From UMGS1613 sp963616135 (GTDB taxonomy: Bacteria; Bacillota_I; Bacilli_A; RF39; UBA660), in the NCBI GenBank assembly GCA_963616135.1, contig CAVEJT010000034.1, forward strand, positions 1 through 9,780: a stretch of DNA of 9,780 nt, in the 5' to 3' direction. The notes beneath the pieces were generated by a model, which was not told the origin of the DNA, made no database searches, and worked only from the letters and a program-made list of their open reading frames with translations. Positions 1 to 6,480 of the stretch are shown piece by piece. The position numbers and the translations under genes were made by a program. Within the stretch, counting starts at the first letter, position 1; each line of letters begins with the position of its first letter.

Positions 1-118
1 TCCTCATATATATCATTCTATTTTTTTTCGCTATTTCCTTTTTTTTCTTGAAAAAATTTATAAATATTTTAAAATTTTAATTATAAATATAATTATTCTA
101 TGATTTTTATTTTTTCTA
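1..118. other. AT-rich noncoding region upstream of xfp
   Basis: No coding frame is supported here. The segment is almost pure A+T, with long T tracts at 21-28 and 39-46 and a 10-base direct repeat TTATAAATAT at 58-67 and 81-90; a related string, TTATAAATTTTAAAAT, recurs at 122-137 inside the promoter. The first ~50 bases (ATTTCC followed by a T tract and CTTGA) resemble the terminator tail seen after xfp at 2541-2558. They may therefore be the end of a terminator whose left arm lies outside the window. The A/T tracts just before the -35 box could act as an UP element. Both readings are inference. Confidence 0.4.
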
Positions 119-147
119 TTGTTATAAATTTTAAAATAGTATATAAT
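119..147 (+). promoter_or_regulatory. Sigma-A type promoter of xfp
   Basis: A -35 box TTGTTA (119-124) and a perfect -10 box TATAAT (142-147) are separated by exactly 17 bp. The expected transcription start is about 154, giving a leader of about 20 nt. A strong Shine-Dalgarno AGGAGGG (161-167) sits 6 nt before the ATG at 174. AT-rich upstream DNA and near-consensus boxes fit strong constitutive expression of a central fermentation enzyme. No operator-like palindrome was seen between the -10 box and the start codon. Confidence 0.75.
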
Positions 148-173
148 ATATTTAAGAATAAGGAGGGTATAAC

Positions 174-2537
174 ATGGATAATAATTTGAGTAAAGAAATG
201 GCTTATAAAATGGATGCTTACTTTAGAGCAGCTAATTATTTATCAGTAGGACAACTTTATTTATTAGATAATCCTTTATTAAAAAAACCGTTAGAGAAAA
301 AAGATATAAAAAGAAAGATAGTGGGACACTGGGGAACAGTACCAGGACAAAATTTTATATATACACATCTTAATAGAGTTATAAACAAATATGATTTAAA
401 TATGATTTATGTATCAGGCCCAGGACATGGTGGGAATGCTCTTATTTCTAATACTTATTTAGAAGGATCATATACAGATGTATATCCTAATATAACTTTA
501 GATGAAGAAGGAATGAAAAAATTATTTAAACAATTTTCATTTCCGGGTGGAGTATCTAGCCATGTTGCACCAGAAACTCCAGGTTCTATAAATGAGGGTG
601 GAGAGCTTGGCTATAGTTTAGCGCATTCTTATGGAGCAGTACTTGATAATCCAGATTTAATTGTAGCTTGTGTAGTTGGTGATGGTGAAGCAGAAACTGG
701 TCCTTTAGCGACTTCTTGGCAATTAAATAAATTTATAAATCCAAAAACTGATGGAGTAGTTTTACCAATTTTACATTTAAACGGTTATAAAATATCTAAT
801 CCTACAGTATTTTCTAGAATATCTCCACAAGAGTTAAAATTTTTCTTTTATGGTAATGGTTATAGACCTGTAATAGTTGAAATAGATGATTCTCTTGATG
901 TTTATGAAACACATTTAAGAATGGCGAATGCTATGGACGAATGTATTTCAATTATTAAAGAGATAAAGAAAGATGCAATAGAAAGAAATAATACAACACG
1001 ACCTTTATGGCCTATGATTGTATTAAAAACTCCTAAAGGGTGGACTGGACCTAAAATAGTAAAAGACAAAGAAATAGAGGGAACATTTAGAGCTCACCAA
1101 GTTCCTATAACAATTGAAGATAATTCAGATATTGAACTTTTAGAACATTGGATGAGAAGTTATAGACCAGAAGAATTATTTGATTCAACGGGTACTTTAA
1201 AGGAAGAGTTAAGAGATTTATGTCCAAAAGGTAATAGAAGAATGGGATCAAATCCAGTCACAAATGGGGGTTTATTATTAAAAGAATTAAGAATGCCTGA
1301 TTTTAGAAAATATGGTGTTAAAGTAAATAAACCTGGCAGTGTTGAAGCACAAGATATGATGGAGCTTGGCAAATTTATTAGAGATATAATAAAGTATAAT
1401 GAAGATACTAAAAATTTTAGAATTTTTGGACCTGATGAGGCTATGTCTAATAGATTAAATCATGTATTTGAAGAGACTAATAGACAATTTATGGGTATTA
1501 GAGTATCAAATGATGAATACTTATCTTCATCTGGAAGAATCATTGATTCCATGCTTTCAGAACATACTAATGAAGGTATGTTAGAAGGATATCTTTTAAC
1601 AGGTAGACATGGTGTGTTTGACTGTTATGAGGCATTTATTAGAATCGTTGATTCAATGACAAGTCAACATGCTAAATGGTTAAAGGTAACAAGTGAATTG
1701 CCTTGGAGACAAAAAATAGCTTCATTAAATTATATATTAACTTCACATGTATGGCAACAAGATCATAATGGTTATACACATCAAGATCCTGGTTTCTTAA
1801 ACCACTTAGTAACAAAAAAATCAGATATAGTAAGAATGTATTTGCCTCCAGATACTAATTGTTTATTATCTTGCTTTGATCACTGTATTAGGAGTAAAAA
1901 TTATATAAATGTAATAGTGGCTTCAAAACATCCAAGACCACAATGGTTAACGATGGAACAGGCAGTAAAACATTGTACAAATGGAATAGGTATATGGGAT
2001 TGGGCAAGCAATGATCAAGATTGTGAACCAGATTTAGTTATGGCATGTGCAGGAGATACTCCTACATTAGAGGCTCTTGCAGCAACTTCAATATTAAGAG
2101 AAAATTTCCCTGAACTTAAAATCAGATTTGTAAATGTGGTAGATCTAATGAGATTAGAATCAAATATGAAACATCCTCATGGACTTAGTGATGCTGATTA
2201 TAATGCTTTATTTACAAAAGATAAACCAATTATATTTGCTTTTCATGGGTATCCATCTTTAATACATCAACTTGTATATAATAGAGATAACGATAATATA
2301 CATGTTAAAGGTTATAATGAAGAAGGAACTATTACAACTCCATTTGATATGAGAGTACAAAACAAAATAGATAGATATAATTTGGTAATGGATGCGATAA
2401 AATATCTTCCACAATTAGGTAATAGGGGTTCTAGATTAATACAATGGTGTAAAGATAAATTAATTGAACATAATCAATATATACGTGAATATGGTGAAGA
2501 TATGCCTGACGTAAAAAATTGGAAATGGAATAAGTAA
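174..2537 (+). CDS. xfp: Phosphoketolase (xylulose-5-P / fructose-6-P)
   Basis: A thiamine-diphosphate enzyme of the cytosolic phosphoketolase pathway. The family cleaves xylulose 5-phosphate, and often fructose 6-phosphate, with phosphate to give acetyl phosphate plus glyceraldehyde 3-phosphate or erythrose 4-phosphate. At 787 residues it has the normal family length and looks complete. Visible family features: GHWG at 51-54, THLN at 64-67, SGPGHGG at 81-87, the signature EGGELGY at 141-147, the cofactor-binding signature GDGEAETG at 169-176, the active-site TGRHG around 476-480, the conserved NGYTHQDPG near 532-540, and a full C-terminal domain ending near 780. The ATG at 174 has an excellent Shine-Dalgarno (161-167). 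It has its own promoter and its own terminator, so it is probably monocistronic. Acetyl phosphate would yield ATP through acetate kinase. Substrate preference between the two sugars cannot be read from the sequence. Confidence 0.97.
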   Translation: MDNNLSKEMAYKMDAYFRAANYLSVGQLYLLDNPLLKKPLEKKDIKRKIVGHWGTVPGQNFIYTHLNRVINKYDLNMIYVSGPGHGGNALISNTYLEGSYTDVYPNITLDEEGMKKLFKQFSFPGGVSSHVAPETPGSINEGGELGYSLAHSYGAVLDNPDLIVACVVGDGEAETGPLATSWQLNKFINPKTDGVVLPILHLNGYKISNPTVFSRISPQELKFFFYGNGYRPVIVEIDDSLDVYETHLRMANAMDECISIIKEIKKDAIERNNTTRPLWPMIVLKTPKGWTGPKIVKDKEIEGTFRAHQVPITIEDNSDIELLEHWMRSYRPEELFDSTGTLKEELRDLCPKGNRRMGSNPVTNGGLLLKELRMPDFRKYGVKVNKPGSVEAQDMMELGKFIRDIIKYNEDTKNFRIFGPDEAMSNRLNHVFEETNRQFMGIRVSNDEYLSSSGRIIDSMLSEHTNEGMLEGYLLTGRHGVFDCYEAFIRIVDSMTSQHAKWLKVTSELPWRQKIASLNYILTSHVWQQDHNGYTHQDPGFLNHLVTKKSDIVRMYLPPDTNCLLSCFDHCIRSKNYINVIVASKHPRPQWLTMEQAVKHCTNGIGIWDWASNDQDCEPDLVMACAGDTPTLEALAATSILRENFPELKIRFVNVVDLMRLESNMKHPHGLSDADYNALFTKDKPIIFAFHGYPSLIHQLVYNRDNDNIHVKGYNEEGTITTPFDMRVQNKIDRYNLVMDAIKYLPQLGNRGSRLIQWCKDKLIEHNQYIREYGEDMPDVKNWKWNK

Positions 2538-2553
2538 AAATTATTCCTTTTTT
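2527..2553 (+). terminator. Intrinsic terminator folded into the 3' end of xfp
   Basis: A perfect 7-bp stem GGAATAA (2527-2533) / TTATTCC (2541-2547) with a 7-nt loop is followed at once by six T (2548-2553). The left arm is made of the last sense codons of xfp and the stop codon TAA (2535-2537) lies in the loop, so the signal is embedded in the coding end. It separates xfp from the next gene, whose -35 box begins two bases after the T tract. Confidence 0.75.
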
Positions 2554-2554
2554 C

Positions 2555-2584
2555 TTGAATTCTTATTAATTAATTTGTTATAAT
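2555..2584 (+). promoter_or_regulatory. Promoter of the HTH-phosphoesterase gene
   Basis: TTGAAT (2555-2560), an 18-bp spacer and TATAAT (2579-2584). The -10 box is only 15 nt before the ATG at 2600, so transcription would begin at about 2590-2592. That is inside or at the edge of the only Shine-Dalgarno-like sequence (GGGTG, 2590-2594). The mRNA leader would be about 9 nt. Confidence 0.6.
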
Positions 2585-2599
2585 AAAAAGGGTGTAAAA

Positions 2600-3511
2600 A
2601 TGACAGATACTAATAAAAAATTAATTCAACTAATAAAAGAAAACAAGACATTAAGAGAAATGTGTAAAATATTATCTATTTCTGAAAAGCAACTGTATGT
2701 AAGACTTAAACAAATAATAAATTATGGTTATCAAATAGATACTAAGTATTATTATGGTGGAGATATTAAATATGAATTTAAAAAACAACAAAAACAAGAA
2801 AGTGATAAAATATTCATTAATATGTCAACAAAGAATAAAATTTTTAGAAGCATAGTTATATCTGATATTCATATTGGAAATATTAAATCAGATATGAATT
2901 TGTTATATCGGGTTTATGAATATGCTTCAAAAAATGATATAAAAACTATATTAAATTGTGGTGATAATATAGAAGGTGACTATACGCATGAAGCTTTAAA
3001 TTTGAAAGATGTATATTCACAAATAGATTACTTTGTTAAAAAATACCCATACGATAAGACTATAACAAATTATGTTATTTTGGGAAATCATGACCATCAT
3101 TCATTAACTTCAGATGGACTAGATATTGCTGAAAGGATAAAAAAAGCAAGATATGATATTGTACCTATAGGACATGGCTTTGGTATTGTAAATTTAAAGC
3201 AGGATAGTATAATAATGTTACATAAATTACAAGAAAAGTTTAATCCGTTGATAAATAATGACTCTAATTTAATTTTAACAGGTCATGGTCATATGATGAA
3301 AACTAAAGCTTATGAAAAATTAAATATATGTGTTCCATCCCTAAGTTATGTATCACCAGATAAGACAAAGGAAGTAATACCAGGTTTTATAGATTTAAAA
3401 ATAGATTTTGAGAAAGGAAAAATGGAATTTATAGAAGCAAAGCATATGGTATTTACTCCTAATATATGTCAAGCAAGTGAATCTAGATGTAGAGTAAAGA
3501 AAATAAATTAA
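2600..3511 (+). CDS. HTH-domain protein with calcineurin-like metallophosphoesterase
   Basis: A 303-residue cytosolic protein (no signal peptide or membrane segment). Residues about 5-45 look like a small helix-turn-helix unit (LREMCKILSISEKQLYVRL at 18-36), followed by a charged linker. Residues about 82-280 carry the ordered metallophosphoesterase motifs: SDIH (88-91), GD (121-122), GNHD (162-165), a single His after a hydrophobic strand (H208) and GHGH (228-231). These five blocks supply the usual two-metal site, so hydrolysis of a phosphomono- or phosphodiester is expected; the substrate is unknown. The HTH suggests nucleic acid binding or a regulator that is also an enzyme. The start at 2600 is set by the promoter and GGGTG upstream. 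It is flanked by terminators and probably transcribed alone, so neighbours give no functional hint. Alternatives are a nuclease-like or a nucleotide phosphodiesterase role. Confidence 0.88.
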   Translation: MTDTNKKLIQLIKENKTLREMCKILSISEKQLYVRLKQIINYGYQIDTKYYYGGDIKYEFKKQQKQESDKIFINMSTKNKIFRSIVISDIHIGNIKSDMNLLYRVYEYASKNDIKTILNCGDNIEGDYTHEALNLKDVYSQIDYFVKKYPYDKTITNYVILGNHDHHSLTSDGLDIAERIKKARYDIVPIGHGFGIVNLKQDSIIMLHKLQEKFNPLINNDSNLILTGHGHMMKTKAYEKLNICVPSLSYVSPDKTKEVIPGFIDLKIDFEKGKMEFIEAKHMVFTPNICQASESRCRVKKIN

Positions 3512-3530
3512 AAAGTAATTTATTTTTTTT
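3496..3530 (+). terminator. AT-only intrinsic terminator spanning the phosphoesterase stop codon
   Basis: AAATAAATTA (3501-3510) and TAATTTATTT (3516-3525) form a perfect 10-bp inverted repeat around the loop AAAAG (3511-3515). Pairing can be extended outward through A/T and one G-T pair to 3496-3530, and the right arm merges into a T tract ending at 3530. The stop codon TAA (3509-3511) closes the left arm. The stem has no G-C pair in its core, so stability relies on length; it is a plausible terminator for a very AT-rich genome. Confidence 0.6.
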
Positions 3531-3547
3531 TGATTGTTTGTTATAAT
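3519..3547 (+). promoter_or_regulatory. Extended -10 promoter of the SDR operon
   Basis: TGT-TATAAT (3539-3547) is a consensus extended -10 element. At 17 bp upstream there is only a weak -35 match, TTTATT (3519-3524), lying within the terminator hairpin of the previous gene. The TGn extension would compensate for the poor -35. The -10 box ends 15 nt before the ATG at 3563, so the leader is again very short and the start point coincides with the Shine-Dalgarno GGTGAT (3554-3559). Confidence 0.5.
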
Positions 3548-3562
3548 AATCACGGTGATTTG

Positions 3563-4275
3563 ATGAGAAAGACTGCAATAGTAACAGGATGTGCTAAAGG
3601 AATAGGGAAGAGTATTGCCTTGGATTTAGCTCGTGATGGTTATAATATAATAGGAACGTATAATACTAGTTATGATGAGGTAATTAATTTAAAAAATCAT
3701 ATAGAAAACATTGGTGTAAATTGTGATTTATATAAAGTTGACTTATCTATCGAAGAAGATATAAATAATTTTTGTCAAAAGATAAATGCTAATTATAAAA
3801 ATGTAGATGTGCTTATAAATAATGCTGCACTTTCTCTTGATTGTGAATTTGAAAATAAAACTAAGGATGAATTTCTAAAAGTTTTAGAAGTTAATTTAAT
3901 CGCACCTTTTTTATTAATTCAAAAATTAAATATAACAGATGTTATTATAAATATAGCATCCACTGATGGGATAAATACATACACAAAATATAATGTAGAT
4001 TATTCTGCATCAAAAGCGGCTCTTATAAATTTAACAAAAAGTTTATCTTTAATACTTAGTTCAAGAATTTATGCACTTTGTCCTAATTGGTTAAATACNN
4101 NNNNNNNNGGGTAAATACAGAAAGTGTAAGAAAAATGAATAGCGATTATTTAAAAGAAGAATTAAAAAGGGTAGGACAATCTAAATTGATTGAACCTAGT
4201 GAGGTTTCAAATTGGGTTTTGAATCTTATTTTATCTAATAAACCTAGTGGTAGTGTAATAGTTATGGAGGGATAA
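3563..4275 (+). CDS. Short-chain dehydrogenase/reductase (FabG-like), crossed by an assembly gap
   Basis: An NAD(P)-dependent Rossmann-fold oxidoreductase. The nucleotide-binding motif TGCAKGIG is at residues 8-15 of the protein starting at 3563, NNAA at 86-89, a structural Asn at 111, and the catalytic Ser133, Tyr147 and Lys151 (YSASK). The C-terminal part (VNTESVRKMN, ending SGSVIVMEG) is the usual SDR tail. The ATG at 3563 follows GGTGAT; an upstream TTG at 3530 would lie before the -10 box and is rejected. A run of ten N (4099-4108) shifts the frame. The sequence on the two sides repeats with one mismatch, and joining 4090 directly to 4111 restores one frame of 230 residues reading ALCPNWVNTESV. 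The gene is therefore probably intact, first in an operon with the PLP enzyme 1 nt downstream. Reductase substrate unknown; 3-oxoacyl-ACP reduction is possible but unproven. Confidence 0.88.
4099..4108. other. Assembly gap of 10 N
   Basis: Ten undetermined bases. The left flank ends GGTTAAATAC (4089-4098) and the right flank begins GGGTAAATAC (4109-4118); nine of ten bases agree, as expected if two contig ends overlap and were joined with a placeholder. The true distance is therefore probably negative (20 bases too many) rather than 10. Confidence 0.9.
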
Positions 4276-4276
4276 T

Positions 4277-5494
4277 ATGTTTGAATATATAAACAAATGT
4301 GAAGAGGCTATATCTAAAGAATTAAAGAGAGTAGATGAGATAGTTTTTAAAAACAGTGAAAAAGTATTGAATGCTTTTAGAGAAGAAAATTTGAGCGAAT
4401 ATCATTTTAATAGTACAACAGGTTATGGTCTTAATGATTTAGGAAGAGATACTATAGAAAGTATTTATTCTAGAATATTTAAAAGTGAAGATGCTCTTGT
4501 TAGAAGTCAATTTATTTCTGGAACACATGCGTTAACTGTTTCTTTATTTGGGGTATTAAGACCTGGAGATACTATGCTTTGTATAACTGGGACTCCATAT
4601 GATACATTACATGAAGTAATAGGCCTTGTTGATAATGATAGTTCTTTAAAATCTTTTGGGGTAAAATATGAGCAAATAGATCTAATTGATAGTGATTTTG
4701 ATTATAATAAAATATTAGATTGTGTTAAAGAAAATAATATAAAAGTTATTTATATACAAAGATCAAAAGGATATTCAACTAGAAAGAGTATTAATATAAC
4801 AAAACTAGAAAAAGTAATAAGTGAAATAAGAAAAATAAATAAGGATTCTATAATAATGATTGATAATTGTTATTGTGAATTTGTAACAAACAAAGAACCA
4901 ATAGAATTAGGAGCAGATATTTGTGTTGGTTCTCTTATAAAAAATTTAGGTGGCGGTATTGCTCCTAACGGTGCTTATGTAGTTGGTAGAAAAGATTTAA
5001 TTCATCTTATAGCAGAACGATTAACTACTCCTGGAGAAGGTAAAGAGGTAGGACCTAGTTTAGGAATGAATAAAAGTATTCTACAAGGATTATTTATGGC
5101 ACCTAGTGTAGTTGGTAGCGCGCTTAAAACAGCAATTCTTACAAGTTATATAATGGAAGAAAAAGGTTATGAAGTAGAACCTAAATATAATGATACTAGA
5201 GCTGATATTGTTCAAAATATAATTTTTAGAGATAAAGAAAAACTTATAAAGTATTGTCAAGGAATACAAATGGGCTCTCCAATAGATTCAAATGTACTTC
5301 CAATTCCATCAGATATGCCAGGATATGAAGATCAAGTTATAATGGCATCAGGTGCATTTACTCAAGGATCTTCTATAGAGTTTTCTTGTGATGGACCTCT
5401 AAGAGAACCATATGTTGCATATCAACAAGGTGGACTTACTTATGAATACGGTAAATTAGGATTAATAAAAGCAATAGAAATGCTTGAAAAGTAG
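4277..5494 (+). CDS. ynbB: PLP-dependent lyase of the YnbB / methionine gamma-lyase family
   Basis: A 405-residue cytosolic fold-type I PLP enzyme of the family annotated as 'aluminium resistance protein' or 'methionine gamma-lyase family' (B. subtilis YnbB). Features: the substrate-side motif YHFNSTTGYG (42-51), SGTHA (81-85), the Asp of the cofactor pyridine site in MIDNCYCEF (D196), the Schiff-base lysine in GSLIKNLGGGIAP (K222), and the conserved TPGEGKEVGPSLG (251-263). Length is normal for the family. The Shine-Dalgarno GGAGGG (4266-4271) lies in the last codons of the dehydrogenase, and the ATG follows its stop codon by one base, so the two are translationally linked. The family is thought to cleave C-S bonds of sulfur amino acids, but its physiological substrate is not firmly settled. 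The old metal-resistance name should not be taken as a function here. Confidence 0.93.
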   Translation: MFEYINKCEEAISKELKRVDEIVFKNSEKVLNAFREENLSEYHFNSTTGYGLNDLGRDTIESIYSRIFKSEDALVRSQFISGTHALTVSLFGVLRPGDTMLCITGTPYDTLHEVIGLVDNDSSLKSFGVKYEQIDLIDSDFDYNKILDCVKENNIKVIYIQRSKGYSTRKSINITKLEKVISEIRKINKDSIIMIDNCYCEFVTNKEPIELGADICVGSLIKNLGGGIAPNGAYVVGRKDLIHLIAERLTTPGEGKEVGPSLGMNKSILQGLFMAPSVVGSALKTAILTSYIMEEKGYEVEPKYNDTRADIVQNIIFRDKEKLIKYCQGIQMGSPIDSNVLPIPSDMPGYEDQVIMASGAFTQGSSIEFSCDGPLREPYVAYQQGGLTYEYGKLGLIKAIEMLEK

Positions 5495-5502
5495 GAGGTA
5501 AT

Positions 5503-6159
5503 ATGACTAAAAAAGGTAAAATGGATATCTTATATGAAGATAAATATATAATAATTATAAATAAACCAGCACATTTACTTACCATATCTACAGAAAAGGA
5601 AAAAAATAGAACTTTATTTTCATATGTGTATGATTATTTAAAAAAGAAAAACAAGAATAATAAAGTATTTATTGTACACCGATTAGATAAAGATACTAGT
5701 GGTATAATTATGTTTGCTAAAGATGAAAAAACTAAATTTTATTTACAAGATAATTGGGATAGTTTTAAAAGAAATTATGTTGCAATAGTAGAAGGAAAAG
5801 TTAAAAATAAAAAAGGTGTATTAAAAAGTTATTTACAAGAAACTAAGACTTTATATACATATTCAGTAAACGATAAAAATGGAAAACTTGCAATAACAGA
5901 GTATGAAAAAGTATTAGAGAATAATCAATATACTATGCTTAGTTTAAATTTAAAAACAGGTAGAAAAAATCAAATAAGAGTACAACTTTCTGATATGGGT
6001 AATCCAATAGTAGGCGATAAAAAGTATGGTGCTAAAAAAAATCCAATAAGAAGAATGGCTTTGGTTGCTAATACTTTAGAATTCATTCATCCTAAAACAC
6101 ATGAAAAAATAGTGATAGATATAGATATACCAGCCTCTTTTATACAATTATTTAAGTAA
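5503..6159 (+). CDS. RluA-family pseudouridine synthase
   Basis: A 218-residue enzyme that converts specific uridines of rRNA or tRNA to pseudouridine. The catalytic block HRLDKDTSG is at 59-67, with Asp62 as the expected nucleophile; the second conserved block GRKNQIRVQL is at 153-162, followed by GNPIVGDKKYG (166-176). The N-terminal motif ILYEDKYIIIINKPAHLL (9-26) matches the family start. No S4 RNA-binding domain precedes it, so this is the short RluA/RluC-core form and the target base cannot be assigned. AGGAGG (5495-5500) directly follows the stop codon of the PLP enzyme, only 2 nt before the ATG; the in-frame ATG at 5521 (residue 7) has a more usual Shine-Dalgarno distance in principle but no site of its own. 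Last gene of the three-gene operon. Confidence 0.93.
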   Translation: MTKKGKMDILYEDKYIIIINKPAHLLTISTEKEKNRTLFSYVYDYLKKKNKNNKVFIVHRLDKDTSGIIMFAKDEKTKFYLQDNWDSFKRNYVAIVEGKVKNKKGVLKSYLQETKTLYTYSVNDKNGKLAITEYEKVLENNQYTMLSLNLKTGRKNQIRVQLSDMGNPIVGDKKYGAKKNPIRRMALVANTLEFIHPKTHEKIVIDIDIPASFIQLFK

Positions 6160-6203
6160 AATAATGTAAAGTGATTATTAATTTTATTGATAATTGCTTT
6201 TTT
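6145..6203 (+). terminator. Possible terminator after the pseudouridine synthase
   Basis: CAATTAT (6145-6151) can pair with ATAATTG (6190-6196), enclosing a second pair AATAAT (6160-6165) / ATTATT (6174-6179). The outer arm is followed by C and a run of T (6198-6204). The middle part pairs poorly, so the structure is imperfect. The left arm lies in the last codons of the gene and the right arm overlaps the next gene's -35 box, as at other junctions in this window. Confidence 0.33.
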
Positions 6204-6215
6204 TATTGTTATAAT
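6187..6215 (+). promoter_or_regulatory. Promoter of the DUF1292-transglycosylase operon
   Basis: TTGATA (6187-6192), 17-bp spacer, TATAAT (6210-6215), with a TGT extension (6207-6209). Transcription should begin near 6222, about 13 nt before the ATG at 6235, with AGGTGA (6225-6230) as the Shine-Dalgarno. This promoter decides the gene start: an in-frame TTG at 6187 is the -35 box itself. Confidence 0.75.
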
Positions 6216-6234
6216 TATAAAAATAGGTGATGGT

Positions 6235-6480
6235 ATGAATTTTAAAATTATTGATGATAATAAAGAAATTGTTTGTAATATTATATTAACTTTTAGAGAT
6301 GATAATAATGAAATTAATTATATTGTATATGAAATAGATGATGAAATATATGCATCTAGATATATAATTAAAGATAATAATTATATATTAGAAGATATAG
6401 AAGAGGAGTATGAGTGGAATTTAATAGATAATATGTTAGAATCAAAAAGTAAAGGGATAGATAATGATGAAAAGATTTGA
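6235..6480 (+). CDS. Small acidic DUF1292-like protein
   Basis: An 81-residue, strongly acidic soluble protein with no signal peptide or membrane segment. The pattern of alternating beta segments and acidic turns (CNIILTFRDDNNEINYIVYE, then EIYASRY, ILEDIEEEYEWNLIDNML near the end) resembles the DUF1292/YrzB family of Firmicutes, whose members are about 80-100 residues and of unknown function. The start at 6235 is fixed by AGGTGA and the promoter. The 3' end overlaps the next gene by 17 nt (14 nt if that gene starts at its second ATG), so the two are transcribed and probably translated together. In other Firmicutes this family is more often found beside yrrK/yrzL-type genes, so its pairing with a wall enzyme is notable. 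Family call is from pattern only. Confidence 0.7.
   Translation: MNFKIIDDNKEIVCNIILTFRDDNNEINYIVYEIDDEIYASRYIIKDNNYILEDIEEEYEWNLIDNMLESKSKGIDNDEKI

Noticed and set aside
58..137. Repeated TTATAAAT strings as a possible operator or origin element
   Set aside because: In a nearly pure A+T region such short repeats are expected by chance; no GC-containing core or regular spacing.
1160..1372. 70-codon open frame on the minus strand inside xfp
   Set aside because: Lies opposite a strongly supported enzyme, has no Shine-Dalgarno or promoter, and its translation shows no recognisable domain.
3530..3562. Upstream TTG start for the dehydrogenase
   Set aside because: It precedes the -10 box TATAAT (3542-3547), so it would not be in the transcript; the ATG at 3563 has GGTGAT and gives the standard SDR N-terminus.
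4087..4275. Separate 62-residue gene after the gap
   Set aside because: It is the C-terminal part of the dehydrogenase displaced in frame by the ten N.
6187..6234. Upstream TTG start adding a hydrophobic 16-residue head to the DUF1292-like protein
   Set aside because: The TTG is the -35 box and the apparent membrane segment is translated promoter sequence.
6478..6480. TGA as a tryptophan codon (mollicute code)
   Set aside because: TGA ends the DUF1292-like gene after a normal length, Trp is encoded by TGG throughout, and all other genes keep standard stops.
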